The notes under the pieces are model-generated. The model saw only the letters and a list, made by a program, of their open reading frames with translations. It was not told where the DNA came from and did no database searches. DNA of 64,000 bases from Chloroflexota bacterium (GTDB lineage: Bacteria > Chloroflexota > Anaerolineae > Aggregatilineales > Phototrophicaceae), in the NCBI GenBank assembly GCA_026707745.1, contig JAPOWG010000043.1:1-64000 (forward strand), read 5' to 3'. Each line of letters opens with the position of its first letter. Position 1 is the stretch's first letter. Below, piece after piece: positions 50,739-62,327 of this stretch. A program made the position numbers and the translations under genes.

Positions 50739-50901
50739 ATGCAATGCATAGTAGGTAAATATTCATTCGATTAGACGGAATTGTGTCTTCATATGCGTAT
50801 TTACGCGGCACGCCCCTCGAAATCTCACTACTCTTGCAAGTTTCAAAAGATGACCTATCCTGTAACGGAAACCTTGTCGTCAACGGGATACGGGAGATGA
50901 T

Positions 50902-52437
50902 ATGTCTTTGAAGATTGCCATGATCGGCGCGGGTTCGGTCGGCTTCACACGGCGGTTGATGATGGACTTGTTGACTGTGCCGGAATTCGCCGATACGCAT
51001 TTTGCGCTGATGGATATTTCGCAGCGCAACCTGGGCATGGTTGCGCAATTGTGCGAGCGGGACATCCGCGCCAACGCTCTACCGGCAACGATCAGTTCCA
51101 CACTGGACCGGCGCGAAGCAGTTGCTGATGCCGATTACATCATTTGCATGATTCGACAGGGCGGCCTGGACGCCTTCGCTTTGGATATTGATATTCCGCT
51201 GAAATACGGCGTTGATCAGTGCGTGGGCGACACGATCTGCGCCGGTGGCATCATGTACGGTCAGCGGACCATCCCGGTCTTGCTAGGCATTTGCCAGGAC
51301 ATCCGCGATGTCGCCAAGCCGGGCGCGCTATTCCTCAATTACTCCAATCCCATGGCGATGAATACCTGGGCTTGCAACAAATACGGCGGCGTACAGACCA
51401 TTGGTCTCTGCCATGGCATCCAGCACGGCCACGGACAGATCGCCGAGTGCATTGAGCTATGGGCGCGGCGCGAAGGTCTGCTCGCTGACGATGAGCGCGT
51501 GACGATGAAGGATGTCGATATCATCTGCGCCGGGATCAATCATCAGACCTGGTACATTCAGGTGCGGTGGCGCGGCATGGATATGACGCCGCGGCTCTTG
51601 GCGCTTTTTGAGGCACATCCGGCCTTCCGCGAAGAAGAAAAAGTGCGAATTGATGTCTTGCGCCGCTTCGGCTATTACTCGACGGAATCGAACGGGCACC
51701 TCAGCGAATATGTGCCTTGGTACCGCAAACGGCCCGATGAGATCCGAGACTGGATTGACCTGAGCCGCTGGATCCACGGCGAAACAGGCGGGTATTTGCG
51801 CGTCTGCACCGAGGGGCGCAACTGGTTCGAGACCGACTTCCCCAATTGGCTGGAAGAAGAACCGCCGAAAATCAGCGCTGACAAGCGCAGCCTGGAGCAT
51901 GGCTCCTATATTATTGAAGGGCTTGAGACGGGCCGCGTCTATCGCGGACATTTCAACGTGCCAAACCAGGGTTACATCACGAATCTGCCGGATGGTTGCG
52001 TGGTCGAGATCCCGGGATACGTGGACAAAAACGGTATCAATATGCCGGTGGTGGGCGATTTGCCTATGGCGCCCGCCGCGACTTGCTCGGCGAGCGTGCG
52101 CGTGCAGGGGATGGCGATGGAAGCAGCCGTGCATGGCGATGTTACCCTGCTCAAGCAAGCGATGCTGCACGATCCGCTAGTGGGCGCGGTTTGCAATCCC
52201 GAAGAAGTCTGGCAGATGACGGACGAGTTGCTGGTTGCGCAAGCCGAATGGCTGCCGAATTACGCCACTACCGAGATTGAAGCGGCGCGTCAACGCCTGG
52301 CTGAGCATGAGGCGCGCGGAACCCGAGTGAAACTGGTGGATACGAAGGGCGCCGCTCGCCTGCATACGCGCAGCGTGGAGGAGTTGGCGAAGGACAAGGC
52401 GGCGCAAGAGACGGCGCGAACATCGGATAAAGGCTGA
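50902..52437 (+). CDS. glycoside hydrolase family 4 protein
   Basis: A 511-residue GH4 enzyme, using NAD and a divalent metal by a redox-elimination mechanism. The NAD fold is KIAMIGAGSVGFTRRLMMDL; NYSNPM (146-151) binds substrate; metal ligands are Cys170 in GLCHGIQHG and His214 in GINHQTW. GH4 members act on alpha-galactosides, alpha-glucosides, glucuronides, galacturonides or 6-phospho sugars. The CHG type points to non-phosphorylated substrates such as alpha-galactosides or uronides, but I cannot decide which. It is cytoplasmic, and the following importer probably delivers its oligosaccharide substrate. Confidence 0.9.
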   Translation: MSLKIAMIGAGSVGFTRRLMMDLLTVPEFADTHFALMDISQRNLGMVAQLCERDIRANALPATISSTLDRREAVADADYIICMIRQGGLDAFALDIDIPLKYGVDQCVGDTICAGGIMYGQRTIPVLLGICQDIRDVAKPGALFLNYSNPMAMNTWACNKYGGVQTIGLCHGIQHGHGQIAECIELWARREGLLADDERVTMKDVDIICAGINHQTWYIQVRWRGMDMTPRLLALFEAHPAFREEEKVRIDVLRRFGYYSTESNGHLSEYVPWYRKRPDEIRDWIDLSRWIHGETGGYLRVCTEGRNWFETDFPNWLEEEPPKISADKRSLEHGSYIIEGLETGRVYRGHFNVPNQGYITNLPDGCVVEIPGYVDKNGINMPVVGDLPMAPAATCSASVRVQGMAMEAAVHGDVTLLKQAMLHDPLVGAVCNPEEVWQMTDELLVAQAEWLPNYATTEIEAARQRLAEHEARGTRVKLVDTKGAARLHTRSVEELAKDKAAQETARTSDKG

Positions 52438-52565
52438 GACGTCTGGTAATGGGGGGACGCGTCAGGGACTAGTGGGGAAAGCAATAGGCGCAAAAGGGGC
52501 TTCGATGTCGCCCCGCGCCTAGGAACGATCAAATAAGGTTTGTTTGAGCATTAGAAAGAACAAGG

Positions 52566-53588
52566 ATGAGCGGGAACAACGGCGCGGAGCCGATCCTGGA
52601 AGTCCGCAACTTGAAGACTCATTTCTTCACTGACAAGGGTGTGGTGAAGGCGGTTAAGGGTGTGAGCTTCAGCCTGGCGAACGGGCAGACGCTCGGCATC
52701 GTCGGTGAAAGCGGCTGTGGCAAGAGCGTCACAGCGCATTCGATCATGCAATTGATCAAGTCCCCGCCAGGCGAGATCGTCGAAGGCGAGATCGTCTTTC
52801 GCCGGCAAAAGCGCCGCGCCGAAACGATTGATATCGTTCAGCTCGACCCCAAGGGCGTGGAGATGCGCAGCATCCGCGGCGGCGAGATCTCGATGATCTT
52901 TCAAGAACCGATGACCTCGTTGAATCCCCTGCATACAGTTGGCCGACAGATTTCTGAAGTAGTGGAATTGCACCAGGGTCTCAGCAAAAAAGAGGCGCTG
53001 AAGGTGGCGATTGATATGCTCGACCGCGTGCGTATTGCTGATCCGCAGGAACGGGTCAAACAGTATCCGCATCAATTGAGCGGTGGCATGCGTCAGCGCG
53101 TGATGATTGCGCTGGCGTTATCTTGCAATCCCTCGATCTTGATCGCGGACGAGCCGACTACTGCGCTGGATGTCACGATTCAGGCGCAGATTATCGACCT
53201 GATGGAGCAACTGCAAGAGGACTTCGGCTCGTCGATTATCATCATCACGCATAATCTGGGCGTGGTATCGCAAATGGCGGATTACGTGGCGGTGATGTAC
53301 TTCGGGCGCGTGGTCGAGTATGGCACGGCTGTCGATATTTTCCGGGATCCGCAGCATCCCTACACAGTTGGATTATTGCAGTCGATACCGGTTTTGGGAC
53401 GCCGCAAGGATGTATTAGTGCCGATCGAGGGGATCGTGCCTAATGCGATTGCCGATATCCCGGGTTGCGCATTCGCCGACCGCTGCCCGCATGTGATGGA
53501 GAAATGTCGTCAGCACTTGCCGCCAACCACGACCGTCGATGGCGAGCATCAGGTGGCTTGCTGGCTTCATGAGCCGCTCGGCGCGTGA
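52566..53588 (+). CDS. oligopeptide/oligosaccharide ABC transporter ATPase, OppD type
   Basis: A 340-residue ABC ATPase. Walker A GESGCGKSVT, Q-loop FQEPMTSLNP, signature LSGGMRQRV, Walker B ILIADEPTTALDVT and the C-terminal oligopeptide-binding Cys motif PGCAFADRCPHVMEKC are all there; in Opp/Dpp ATPases the latter can bind an iron-sulphur cluster. It precedes the binding-protein gene. In this context it likely drives uptake of an oligosaccharide rather than peptides. Confidence 0.93.
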   Translation: MSGNNGAEPILEVRNLKTHFFTDKGVVKAVKGVSFSLANGQTLGIVGESGCGKSVTAHSIMQLIKSPPGEIVEGEIVFRRQKRRAETIDIVQLDPKGVEMRSIRGGEISMIFQEPMTSLNPLHTVGRQISEVVELHQGLSKKEALKVAIDMLDRVRIADPQERVKQYPHQLSGGMRQRVMIALALSCNPSILIADEPTTALDVTIQAQIIDLMEQLQEDFGSSIIIITHNLGVVSQMADYVAVMYFGRVVEYGTAVDIFRDPQHPYTVGLLQSIPVLGRRKDVLVPIEGIVPNAIADIPGCAFADRCPHVMEKCRQHLPPTTTVDGEHQVACWLHEPLGA

Positions 53589-53734
53589 CCGGCGAGATGC
53601 ATGTCGCGGCTGGCGCGGCGCATTGAGATTGGCGCAAGACGCGCAATCTCTGATTAGAGGTCCTGAGTGAATTAACCTGTCGGCAGAAGCGCCGTCGGGA
53701 TAGTTCTTTAACGAACAATTATGGAGGAAGATCG

Positions 53735-55813
53735 ATGAAGTTTACTACACTTATTCGTCTGTTGCTGGTTTCAGCCCTGGCGCTGACAGCAGTGGGAGCC
53801 GGCTTCGCGCAGATGGGCGAAGTGGCCGACCCGGTACCGTATCCCGAGGGCGTGCAGATCGGCGAGAACCCGATTGTCACGTTTTCTTTGGATGAGATGC
53901 TTGTTTACAAGGCGCTGGATTCCTATAGCGAACCGGCATGGGTGACGGCGCTGGTCGAAGCTGGGGAATTGCCGCCGGTTGAAGAACGTCTGCCCGAGAA
54001 TCCGCAAGTTATCCTGGAATCGGGCATGTCCACGGGGCCGGGCGTTTATGGCGGTGTCTGGCGCGATTTCTCGGCAGTACCGACTGCTGGCTGGAACCTG
54101 TGCGCGCGCCAAACGCAGGGTTGGTTCGGCATCAACTACATCTATGGCGAATCGCTGGTCAAGTCGGGCCCGATGTTCCTGCGCCATGACAACCTGGAGC
54201 CGCTGCCGAACCTGGCCACAGACTGGGCATGGAGTGAAGACGGCAGTCAGTTGGTCATGAACATCATTCGCGGCGCCAAGTGGTCGGACGGCCATGCCTT
54301 CGGCGTTCATGACATCATGTTCACTTGGGAACACATCATCCTGGACGAGAACGTCAACTCCTGGACGAACCGGTCCACCTGGCAGATCAATGGCGAGGAC
54401 ATCATGCTTGAGCAGACTGGCGATGACCAGGTCACCTGGACCTTCCCGGAAGCCTATCCCGTTCAGTTGCTCTTCAAGATGGACTTCCTGGACTTCAACA
54501 TCTGCGCTGAGCATATCTACTCGCCCATGCACCCGGCGGTTAACGAAGAATCCGACTATGACACCTTCGAGACCTTCCAGGTACAGGACGATTTGCCCGT
54601 CCCGACCATGGGTCCCTGGGTGGCTGTGGATTACCAGATTGACGAGTTCATGGTTCACCGCCGGAACCCGTATTACTGGAAGGTCGACGAGCAGGGCCAC
54701 CAACTGCCCTACATTGAAGAAGTAACGTTCGAAAAAGGACCGAGCGGCATCGGCCGTACACTGGGTACGCTGGCAGGTTCGATTGATCACACCAACCTCG
54801 AGAATCCCAGCACTTATGTAGAAGCGATCACCCGTTCGCAAGAGGATGACGCGCACTTCTACATCGAGTGGGGTCCCGAGACCCTGGCATTCGATATCGA
54901 GTTCAACCTGTCGTCGTCGCTTGGCGTCCAGGATGAGCGCGATCAGGCCTTGCGCGATCTCTTCCGCGATCAGCGTTTCCGCCGCGCGGTACAACACGCG
55001 GTTGACGGCGACGGCGTCGGCCAAGCGGTCATTCGCGGTCCCTTCATGCGCGCCTTCGCCAGTGGCTTGACGCCGGGCTCGCCTTACTTCGATATCAACA
55101 GCGTGGTCTATTACCCGTACTCGCCCGATTCGGCGAGCGCGTTGCTGGCCGAGATCGGTTTTGAAGACAGCGATGGGGACGGCATTCTCAACTGGACCGA
55201 CGGTCCGCTGGCAGGGGACAATCTAGTCGTCGTGCTGGATACCAGCGTAGCTGCCGAAGCGACGGGCCAGATCGGCGACGCCTTCGTGCTGCTGATGCAA
55301 GAAGTTGGCGTACAGGTCAATTTGCGTCCGCTGCAGGGTCCGGCCTCGAACGACGCGATCACCACCGGCACCTGGGAAATGCGCGTTGACCGTATCGGTC
55401 AGGAGTACACCACTTCCTTCACGCGCTGCCAGGACCTGGGACCGGTCACCGATATCACGCCCGATTTCCACCGGGCCGATGGCGGCAGCCGCGACTTGCT
55501 GGACTTCGAGGAAGAGCTCATTGAGGTCGTCAATGCCTTCTGCCTGGAGCCGGATTTTGACGCGCGCAAAGAGCTGATGTTCCGTTACAACCAACTCTTC
55601 ACCGAGAATGTCTACAAAGTCGGTGGCGTGGTAGGGCGTTACGGCCTGGCATTGGCGAAGCGCTTCAACAACATTCCGGTTGGCGCGCCGCCCTTCTTCT
55701 ATCAATGGACCTGGGGCAATGTGATTCCGGAAGCCGTTTGGGTCAATCCGGATGAGCAGATCGCCGAGATCTTCCCGGGTACGCTGCCGGATTACGGCAT
55801 GGATGACATGTAA
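53735..55813 (+). CDS. family 5 extracellular solute-binding protein (Opp/oligosaccharide type)
   Basis: A 692-residue SBP_bac_5 protein, longer than OppA (~540). Signal peptide MKFTTLIRLLLVSALALTAV, cleavage near GFAQM, no lipobox. Features are the LEPLPNLATDWAWSEDGSQL and GAKWSDGHAFGVHDIMFTWE segments typical of the family. Length and the sugar genes around it resemble the family 5 binding proteins of Thermotoga and Chloroflexota that bind xylan-, mannan- or arabinan-derived oligosaccharides. A GGAGGA lies about 10 bases before the ATG. Confidence 0.92.
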   Translation: MKFTTLIRLLLVSALALTAVGAGFAQMGEVADPVPYPEGVQIGENPIVTFSLDEMLVYKALDSYSEPAWVTALVEAGELPPVEERLPENPQVILESGMSTGPGVYGGVWRDFSAVPTAGWNLCARQTQGWFGINYIYGESLVKSGPMFLRHDNLEPLPNLATDWAWSEDGSQLVMNIIRGAKWSDGHAFGVHDIMFTWEHIILDENVNSWTNRSTWQINGEDIMLEQTGDDQVTWTFPEAYPVQLLFKMDFLDFNICAEHIYSPMHPAVNEESDYDTFETFQVQDDLPVPTMGPWVAVDYQIDEFMVHRRNPYYWKVDEQGHQLPYIEEVTFEKGPSGIGRTLGTLAGSIDHTNLENPSTYVEAITRSQEDDAHFYIEWGPETLAFDIEFNLSSSLGVQDERDQALRDLFRDQRFRRAVQHAVDGDGVGQAVIRGPFMRAFASGLTPGSPYFDINSVVYYPYSPDSASALLAEIGFEDSDGDGILNWTDGPLAGDNLVVVLDTSVAAEATGQIGDAFVLLMQEVGVQVNLRPLQGPASNDAITTGTWEMRVDRIGQEYTTSFTRCQDLGPVTDITPDFHRADGGSRDLLDFEEELIEVVNAFCLEPDFDARKELMFRYNQLFTENVYKVGGVVGRYGLALAKRFNNIPVGAPPFFYQWTWGNVIPEAVWVNPDEQIAEIFPGTLPDYGMDDM

Positions 55814-55871
55814 GCTGCTGCAATTGGCAGAAATAAAGGTGGCGGTAAGCTGGCGGCTCAGGCAACTGGTT

Positions 55872-55914
55872 TACCCCGCCCCCGGCCCCTCCTCATTGCA
55901 ATGGGGAGGGGCGA
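55872..55914. repeat. GC-rich palindromic repeat
   Basis: TACCCCGCCCCCGGCCCCTC leads into a stem in which CCCCTCCTCATTG pairs with CAATGGGGAGGGG. Same family as 42987-43025. It lies between the binding-protein and first permease genes of the Opp-type operon. Confidence 0.65.
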
Positions 55915-56058
55915 CTTTCTTGGCGAGCAAGCGCGAGGCGACACGTATCTCAGGTTTCAGAACTTCCATTGTTCGGCTCTTTTGCCTCTCGCGGCCAATC
56001 TGATTTATACTTGAGTGATCATCGCAGATCAATTTCTTGGCAATAGGGCTAGCCACAT

Positions 56059-57057
56059 ATGCTTCGGTTCGTTGTACAGCGCCTTTTGTCTTCCATTCTC
56101 ATTTTGATCGTCATCACAATAGTGGCATTCACTATTATTCAGATTCCCCCGGGCGATTTCGCCGATGTTTACAAGCAAGAATTGATTGCGCTGGGCGGGG
56201 CGTCGGAGGAAGAGGCGGAAGAAGCGGCTAACAAATTACGGGACAAATACGGCCTACTCGATCCGCTGCCAGTTCAGTATCTCAAATGGTTGGGCGCGAT
56301 CGTCTTGCACGGCGATTTTGGCTGGTCCTTTTCGCAGCGGGTTGATGTCAGCCAGTTGCTGGCGCAGCGTCTGCCGCGCACGATTGGCATCGCGATGGCG
56401 GCGCATGCCATCTCGTCGCTGGTCGGGATTGCCTTGGGCATTTATGTGGCCAACCGGCAATATAGCATTGCGGACAACACGGCGGCTGCATTCGCCTTTT
56501 TCGCGACCTCGATACCGCGTTTTTCCCTGGCTCTGATCGTGGTGTATTTTTTGGCTTTTGGCCTGGGATGGGAGCACGTCTCGTCCCTGCAATCGCCAGA
56601 ATACCGCTATGCGCCCTGGTCGATTGAAAAGGCGATTGATTTGCTCAAGCATGTTGGCCCGGTGATCTTGATCGCGGGCTTGGGCGGGGTGGCGCGGAAT
56701 ATGCGCGTGATGCGCGGCAACCTGCTGGATGTACTGAACCAGCAATACGTGACGACGGCGCGCTCGAAGGGATTGCAGGAAAGCCGCGTGATCAACCGGC
56801 ACGCGGTGCCCAACGCCTTGCATCCGATTATTGCTTATCAGGGTACGGTGCTGCCATACATGTTTCAGGGCGAGTTGGAGGCGGCGATCGTCTTCGGCTT
56901 GCCGACGATTGCGCCGATGTTCGCCGAGGCGCTGCTGAAACAGGATGTGTATTTGTCGGGCAGTGTCATGCTTCTGTATGGCATTTTGCTGATCGCGGGC
57001 AACTTCATCGCCGATATGGCGCTGGGAATCCTGGATCCGCGAATTTCCTACAGCTAG
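56059..57057 (+). CDS. ABC transporter permease, OppB type
   Basis: A 332-residue permease with six predicted helices. It begins [20 protein letters not shown], typical of OppB/DppB, and contains [20 protein letters not shown] and the EAA loop [20 protein letters not shown]. With the OppC-type partner it forms the channel. The 245-base gap before it contains a repeat and the putative signal TTATAC near 56005. Confidence 0.93.
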   Translation: MLRFVVQRLLSSILILIVITIVAFTIIQIPPGDFADVYKQELIALGGASEEEAEEAANKLRDKYGLLDPLPVQYLKWLGAIVLHGDFGWSFSQRVDVSQLLAQRLPRTIGIAMAAHAISSLVGIALGIYVANRQYSIADNTAAAFAFFATSIPRFSLALIVVYFLAFGLGWEHVSSLQSPEYRYAPWSIEKAIDLLKHVGPVILIAGLGGVARNMRVMRGNLLDVLNQQYVTTARSKGLQESRVINRHAVPNALHPIIAYQGTVLPYMFQGELEAAIVFGLPTIAPMFAEALLKQDVYLSGSVMLLYGILLIAGNFIADMALGILDPRISYS

Positions 57058-57074
57058 GTCTAAAGGCTTGCAGA

Positions 57075-58211
<1,137 letters not shown>

Positions 58212-58227
58212 TTGGAATGGCGCAGGC

Positions 58228-59260
<1,033 letters not shown>

Positions 59261-59283
<23 letters not shown>

Positions 59284-59692
59284 ACGCGCGCCGCAAAGTG
59301 AAGTCGAGGCCTCTAAGCGAATCTTCGCTGTTTTGGCCTACATCGTTCCCGTCCTGGGCGGCATCATCGGTTTGGCGGTTGACAGGAACAATCCACTGAC
59401 GCGAAATCACGCGCAGCAGAGCATCGCGACTGTGTTGGCCTTGATCATGAGTTTTTTGCTTTGGGCGGTGATCGGCTACGTGATCGGTTTGGTTCCCATC
59501 ATGGGCCCGATTGTCTCAATATCGCTATTTTCGCTGGTGGTGGCGATGTTGATCTTTCTGGCGATCAATTGGATTATCAGCCTGGTGGTGGCCTTGCGCG
59601 GTCGGGAACGGACGATTCCCTTCGCCAACAAGATTGTCGGTCGTTTGTTCGGTGACGATCGCCAGGCGAAGCCCCTCAACGCGACAGGTTAG
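59261..59692 (+). CDS. DUF4870-like small membrane protein
   Basis: A 143-residue membrane protein with three to four hydrophobic segments. The order is an N-terminal helix ([20 protein letters not shown]), a polar [14 protein letters not shown] loop, then two long helices. The pattern, with the NHAQQS segment after the first helix, resembles the DUF4870/Tic20-like group. Function unknown. It starts inside the end of the OppF-type gene (23-base overlap) after an AAGGAG, and precedes araD by 13 bases, so it is part of the same operon. Confidence 0.75.
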
Positions 59693-59705
59693 AAGAACAA
59701 CAGCG

Positions 59706-60359
59706 ATGTTATTGCCACAATTGCGCGAAGAAGTACAGCGGCTGCATGCCGAATTGCCCAAGAACGATCTGGTCGCCTGGACGAGCGGAAATATCAGCGC
59801 GCGCGATCCCGACAGCGGCTTGGTGGTGATCAAGCCGAGCGGACTGGTCTTTGATGATTTGACGCCGGAAAACATGGTGGTTACGGATTTGGCGGGTCGC
59901 GTAGTTCAGGGCGATCTCAGTCCGTCGTCGGATACAGCCTCTCATTGTTATATCTATCGACACATGCCGGCGGTCAATGGCGTGGCGCATACGCATTCGC
60001 GCTATGCCACGGCGTTTTCGGTCGTTGGCGAGTCGATCCCCTGCGTGACGACGGCGATGGCGGACGAATTCGGGGGCGAGATTCCCTGCTGCGGCTTTTG
60101 CCTGATCGGCGGCGAGGAGATAGGCAAGTTGGTTGTTGACAAATTGACGGGGCATCGAAGTCCGGCGGCGCTGCTGCAGAATCACGGCGTCTTCACGATT
60201 GGCGACTGCGCCGAAGCGGCGGTCAAGGCGGCGGTTATGACTGAGGACAATGCCGCAATCGTTTGGACGGCGCGTCAACTGGGCGAGATCATCACGATAC
60301 CGGGGGCGGATATTGATCGTCTGCACGATCGCTATCAACATGTTTATGGGCAGCGATAG
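59706..60359 (+). CDS. araD: class II aldolase, L-ribulose-5-phosphate 4-epimerase-like
   Basis: A 217-residue class II aldolase/adducin protein. TSGNISARDPDSG, IKPSG and PSSDTASH bind the phosphate; zinc ligands are His95 and His97 in HTHSRYATAF and His160 in QNHGVF, with Asp76 beside them, exactly as in AraD. The end RYQHVYGQR also matches AraD, including the catalytic Tyr. It would convert L-ribulose-5-phosphate to D-xylulose-5-phosphate; fuculose-phosphate aldolase is less likely because araA follows. The ATG at 59706 is used although the frame is open to 59634. Confidence 0.9.
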   Translation: MLLPQLREEVQRLHAELPKNDLVAWTSGNISARDPDSGLVVIKPSGLVFDDLTPENMVVTDLAGRVVQGDLSPSSDTASHCYIYRHMPAVNGVAHTHSRYATAFSVVGESIPCVTTAMADEFGGEIPCCGFCLIGGEEIGKLVVDKLTGHRSPAALLQNHGVFTIGDCAEAAVKAAVMTEDNAAIVWTARQLGEIITIPGADIDRLHDRYQHVYGQR

Positions 60360-60530
60360 GTCTGTATCCCCCCATCCCCCGGCCCCTTCCCCCACAAGGA
60401 GGAAATGGGAGCGCATTCGGCGGGACCAAGATTACATCCAAAACTTTCGCTACAAAAATGTTTCTTTTCATTACATTAATGGGACTACTATGGACACTGA
60501 AGAATTATATTAGGCTGAAGGGAACAAAGA

Positions 60531-62030
60531 ATGGGATTGCGTAAGTATCAGATCTGGTTTTTGACAGGCAGTCAGCACTTGTACGGACCGGAGGCGATTG
60601 AGCAGGTCGGCGAGCATTCGCGGGAGATCGCGGGTTTTCTGGACAGGGCAACTGCCATACCCGTTGCGATCGTTTACAAGCCGGTGCTGACCACAGCGGA
60701 AGATATCTACGCTATTTGCAGCGCCGCCAATGATGATGCGGCTTGCGTCGGCGTGATCGCCTGGATGCATACGTTTTCGCCGGCCAAGAACTGGATCGCC
60801 GGATTGACAGCGCTGCAAAAGCCGCTGCTGCATTTGCACACGCAGTACAATCGCGATATTCCCTGGTCCGAGATCGACATGGACTTCATGAATCTCAACC
60901 AGGCGGCGCACGGCGACCGCGAATTCGGCCATATGATGAGCCGGCTGCGGATGCAGCGAAAAGTGGTTGTCGGGCATTGGCGCGACGAAGGCGTGCAGGG
61001 GCAGGTCGGCGTTTGGGCGCGGGCAGCCGCGGCCTGGCAGGAGACTGGGTCGATCAAGGTGGCGCGCATCGGCGACAATATGCGCGCGGTGGCGGTGACC
61101 GAAGGGGACAAGGTCGCGGCGCAGACGCAATTCGGATATCAGGTAAACGGCTACGGCGTCGGCGACCTTGTCGCCGTGGTCAATCAAGTGAGCGATGGGG
61201 AAATTGACGCGCTAGTCGCGGAATACGAGGCGGAATACCGCATGAGCGACGATCTGCGAAAGGGTGGCGATCGCCACGGGTCGACAAGAGAGGCGGCGCG
61301 GATTGAGCTTGGTTTGGCGCAGTTCCTGAAGGATGGCGGCTTCGCTGCCTTCACGACGAGTTTTGAGGATTTACATGGTCTGGCGCAATTGCCGGGCTTG
61401 GCCGTTCAGCGCTTGATGGAGGCTGGATATGGTTTCGGCGCGGAAGGCGACTGGAAGACGGCGGCGCTGCTGCGGTCCTTGAAGGTGATGGCGGAAGGGC
61501 TAGAAGGCGGCACCTCCTTCATGGAAGATTACACCTATCACCTCCATCCGGACAATATGGCGGTATTGGGCGCGCACATGCTGGAGATTTGCCCGACGAT
61601 CGCGGCCGGTCAGCCGAGCCTTGAAGTACACCCCTTGGGCATCGGCGGCAAAGCCGACCCGGCGCGACTGGTTTTCAACACGGCAGCCGGGGACGCCTTG
61701 AATGCCTCGCTGATTGACCTCGGCGATCGTTTCCGCATGATCGTCAACACAGTGGACGTGATTGAGCCCGAGGCAGAACTACCCAAATTGCCTGTGGCGC
61801 GGGCGCTGTGGACGCCACATCCCAACTTGAAAGTCGGCGCCAGCGCCTGGATTTATGCCGGCGGCGCGCACCATACCGTTTTCAGCCAGGCTTTGAGCGC
61901 CGAGCACATCTACGACTTCAGCGAGATGGCGGGCGTGGAATACGTGCAAATCGACAGGACGACGGATCTGCGCAGCTTGAAGAACGAATTGCGCTGGAAT
62001 GACGCGGCTTACAAGTTAGCCTCCATTTGA
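60531..62030 (+). CDS. araA: L-arabinose isomerase
   Basis: A 499-residue AraA (E. coli 500) that converts L-arabinose to L-ribulose. It begins [14 protein letters not shown] and keeps the Mn-binding residues: Glu in TTSFEDLHG, Glu in FGAEGDWK, His in DYTYHLHP and His in [14 protein letters not shown] lies 8 bases before the ATG. With araD it forms two of the three steps of arabinose use; the ribulokinase gene araB is not in the window. A GC-rich repeat fragment lies in the 171-base gap before it. Confidence 0.96.
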   Translation: MGLRKYQIWFLTGSQHLYGPEAIEQVGEHSREIAGFLDRATAIPVAIVYKPVLTTAEDIYAICSAANDDAACVGVIAWMHTFSPAKNWIAGLTALQKPLLHLHTQYNRDIPWSEIDMDFMNLNQAAHGDREFGHMMSRLRMQRKVVVGHWRDEGVQGQVGVWARAAAAWQETGSIKVARIGDNMRAVAVTEGDKVAAQTQFGYQVNGYGVGDLVAVVNQVSDGEIDALVAEYEAEYRMSDDLRKGGDRHGSTREAARIELGLAQFLKDGGFAAFTTSFEDLHGLAQLPGLAVQRLMEAGYGFGAEGDWKTAALLRSLKVMAEGLEGGTSFMEDYTYHLHPDNMAVLGAHMLEICPTIAAGQPSLEVHPLGIGGKADPARLVFNTAAGDALNASLIDLGDRFRMIVNTVDVIEPEAELPKLPVARALWTPHPNLKVGASAWIYAGGAHHTVFSQALSAEHIYDFSEMAGVEYVQIDRTTDLRSLKNELRWNDAAYKLASI

Positions 62031-62327
62031 TCTTACGCGCCCTAGAAGCTCGATCAACGCGTACCATTCTATTACACTTGCAATGGCTAATACGGTTAAG
62101 CTCGTTGATGTCATCAGTGACAGCTATGGTCTTCGCCTTCATTGTTGATAGTGCTTCGCTGCGCAGGTCGCGGGACTGTTCAGAAGACGTTTTGATGCGG
62201 CTCATGTACTTGCCAAACAAGGACGGTCTGTTATAAAGTGGAATTTAGCGTCAATTTGTCGGTGGCTTGGTTCCACGACTCAAGACCTGGTTGTACGCGC
62301 GCGTTTCACTAGTTGAGGATTAGACAA

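Noticed and set aside
53771..55024. 417-codon minus-strand ORF opposite the family 5 binding protein, and the similar 57525-58559 ORF opposite the OppC type
   Set aside because: Shadow ORFs of genes with clear family motifs.
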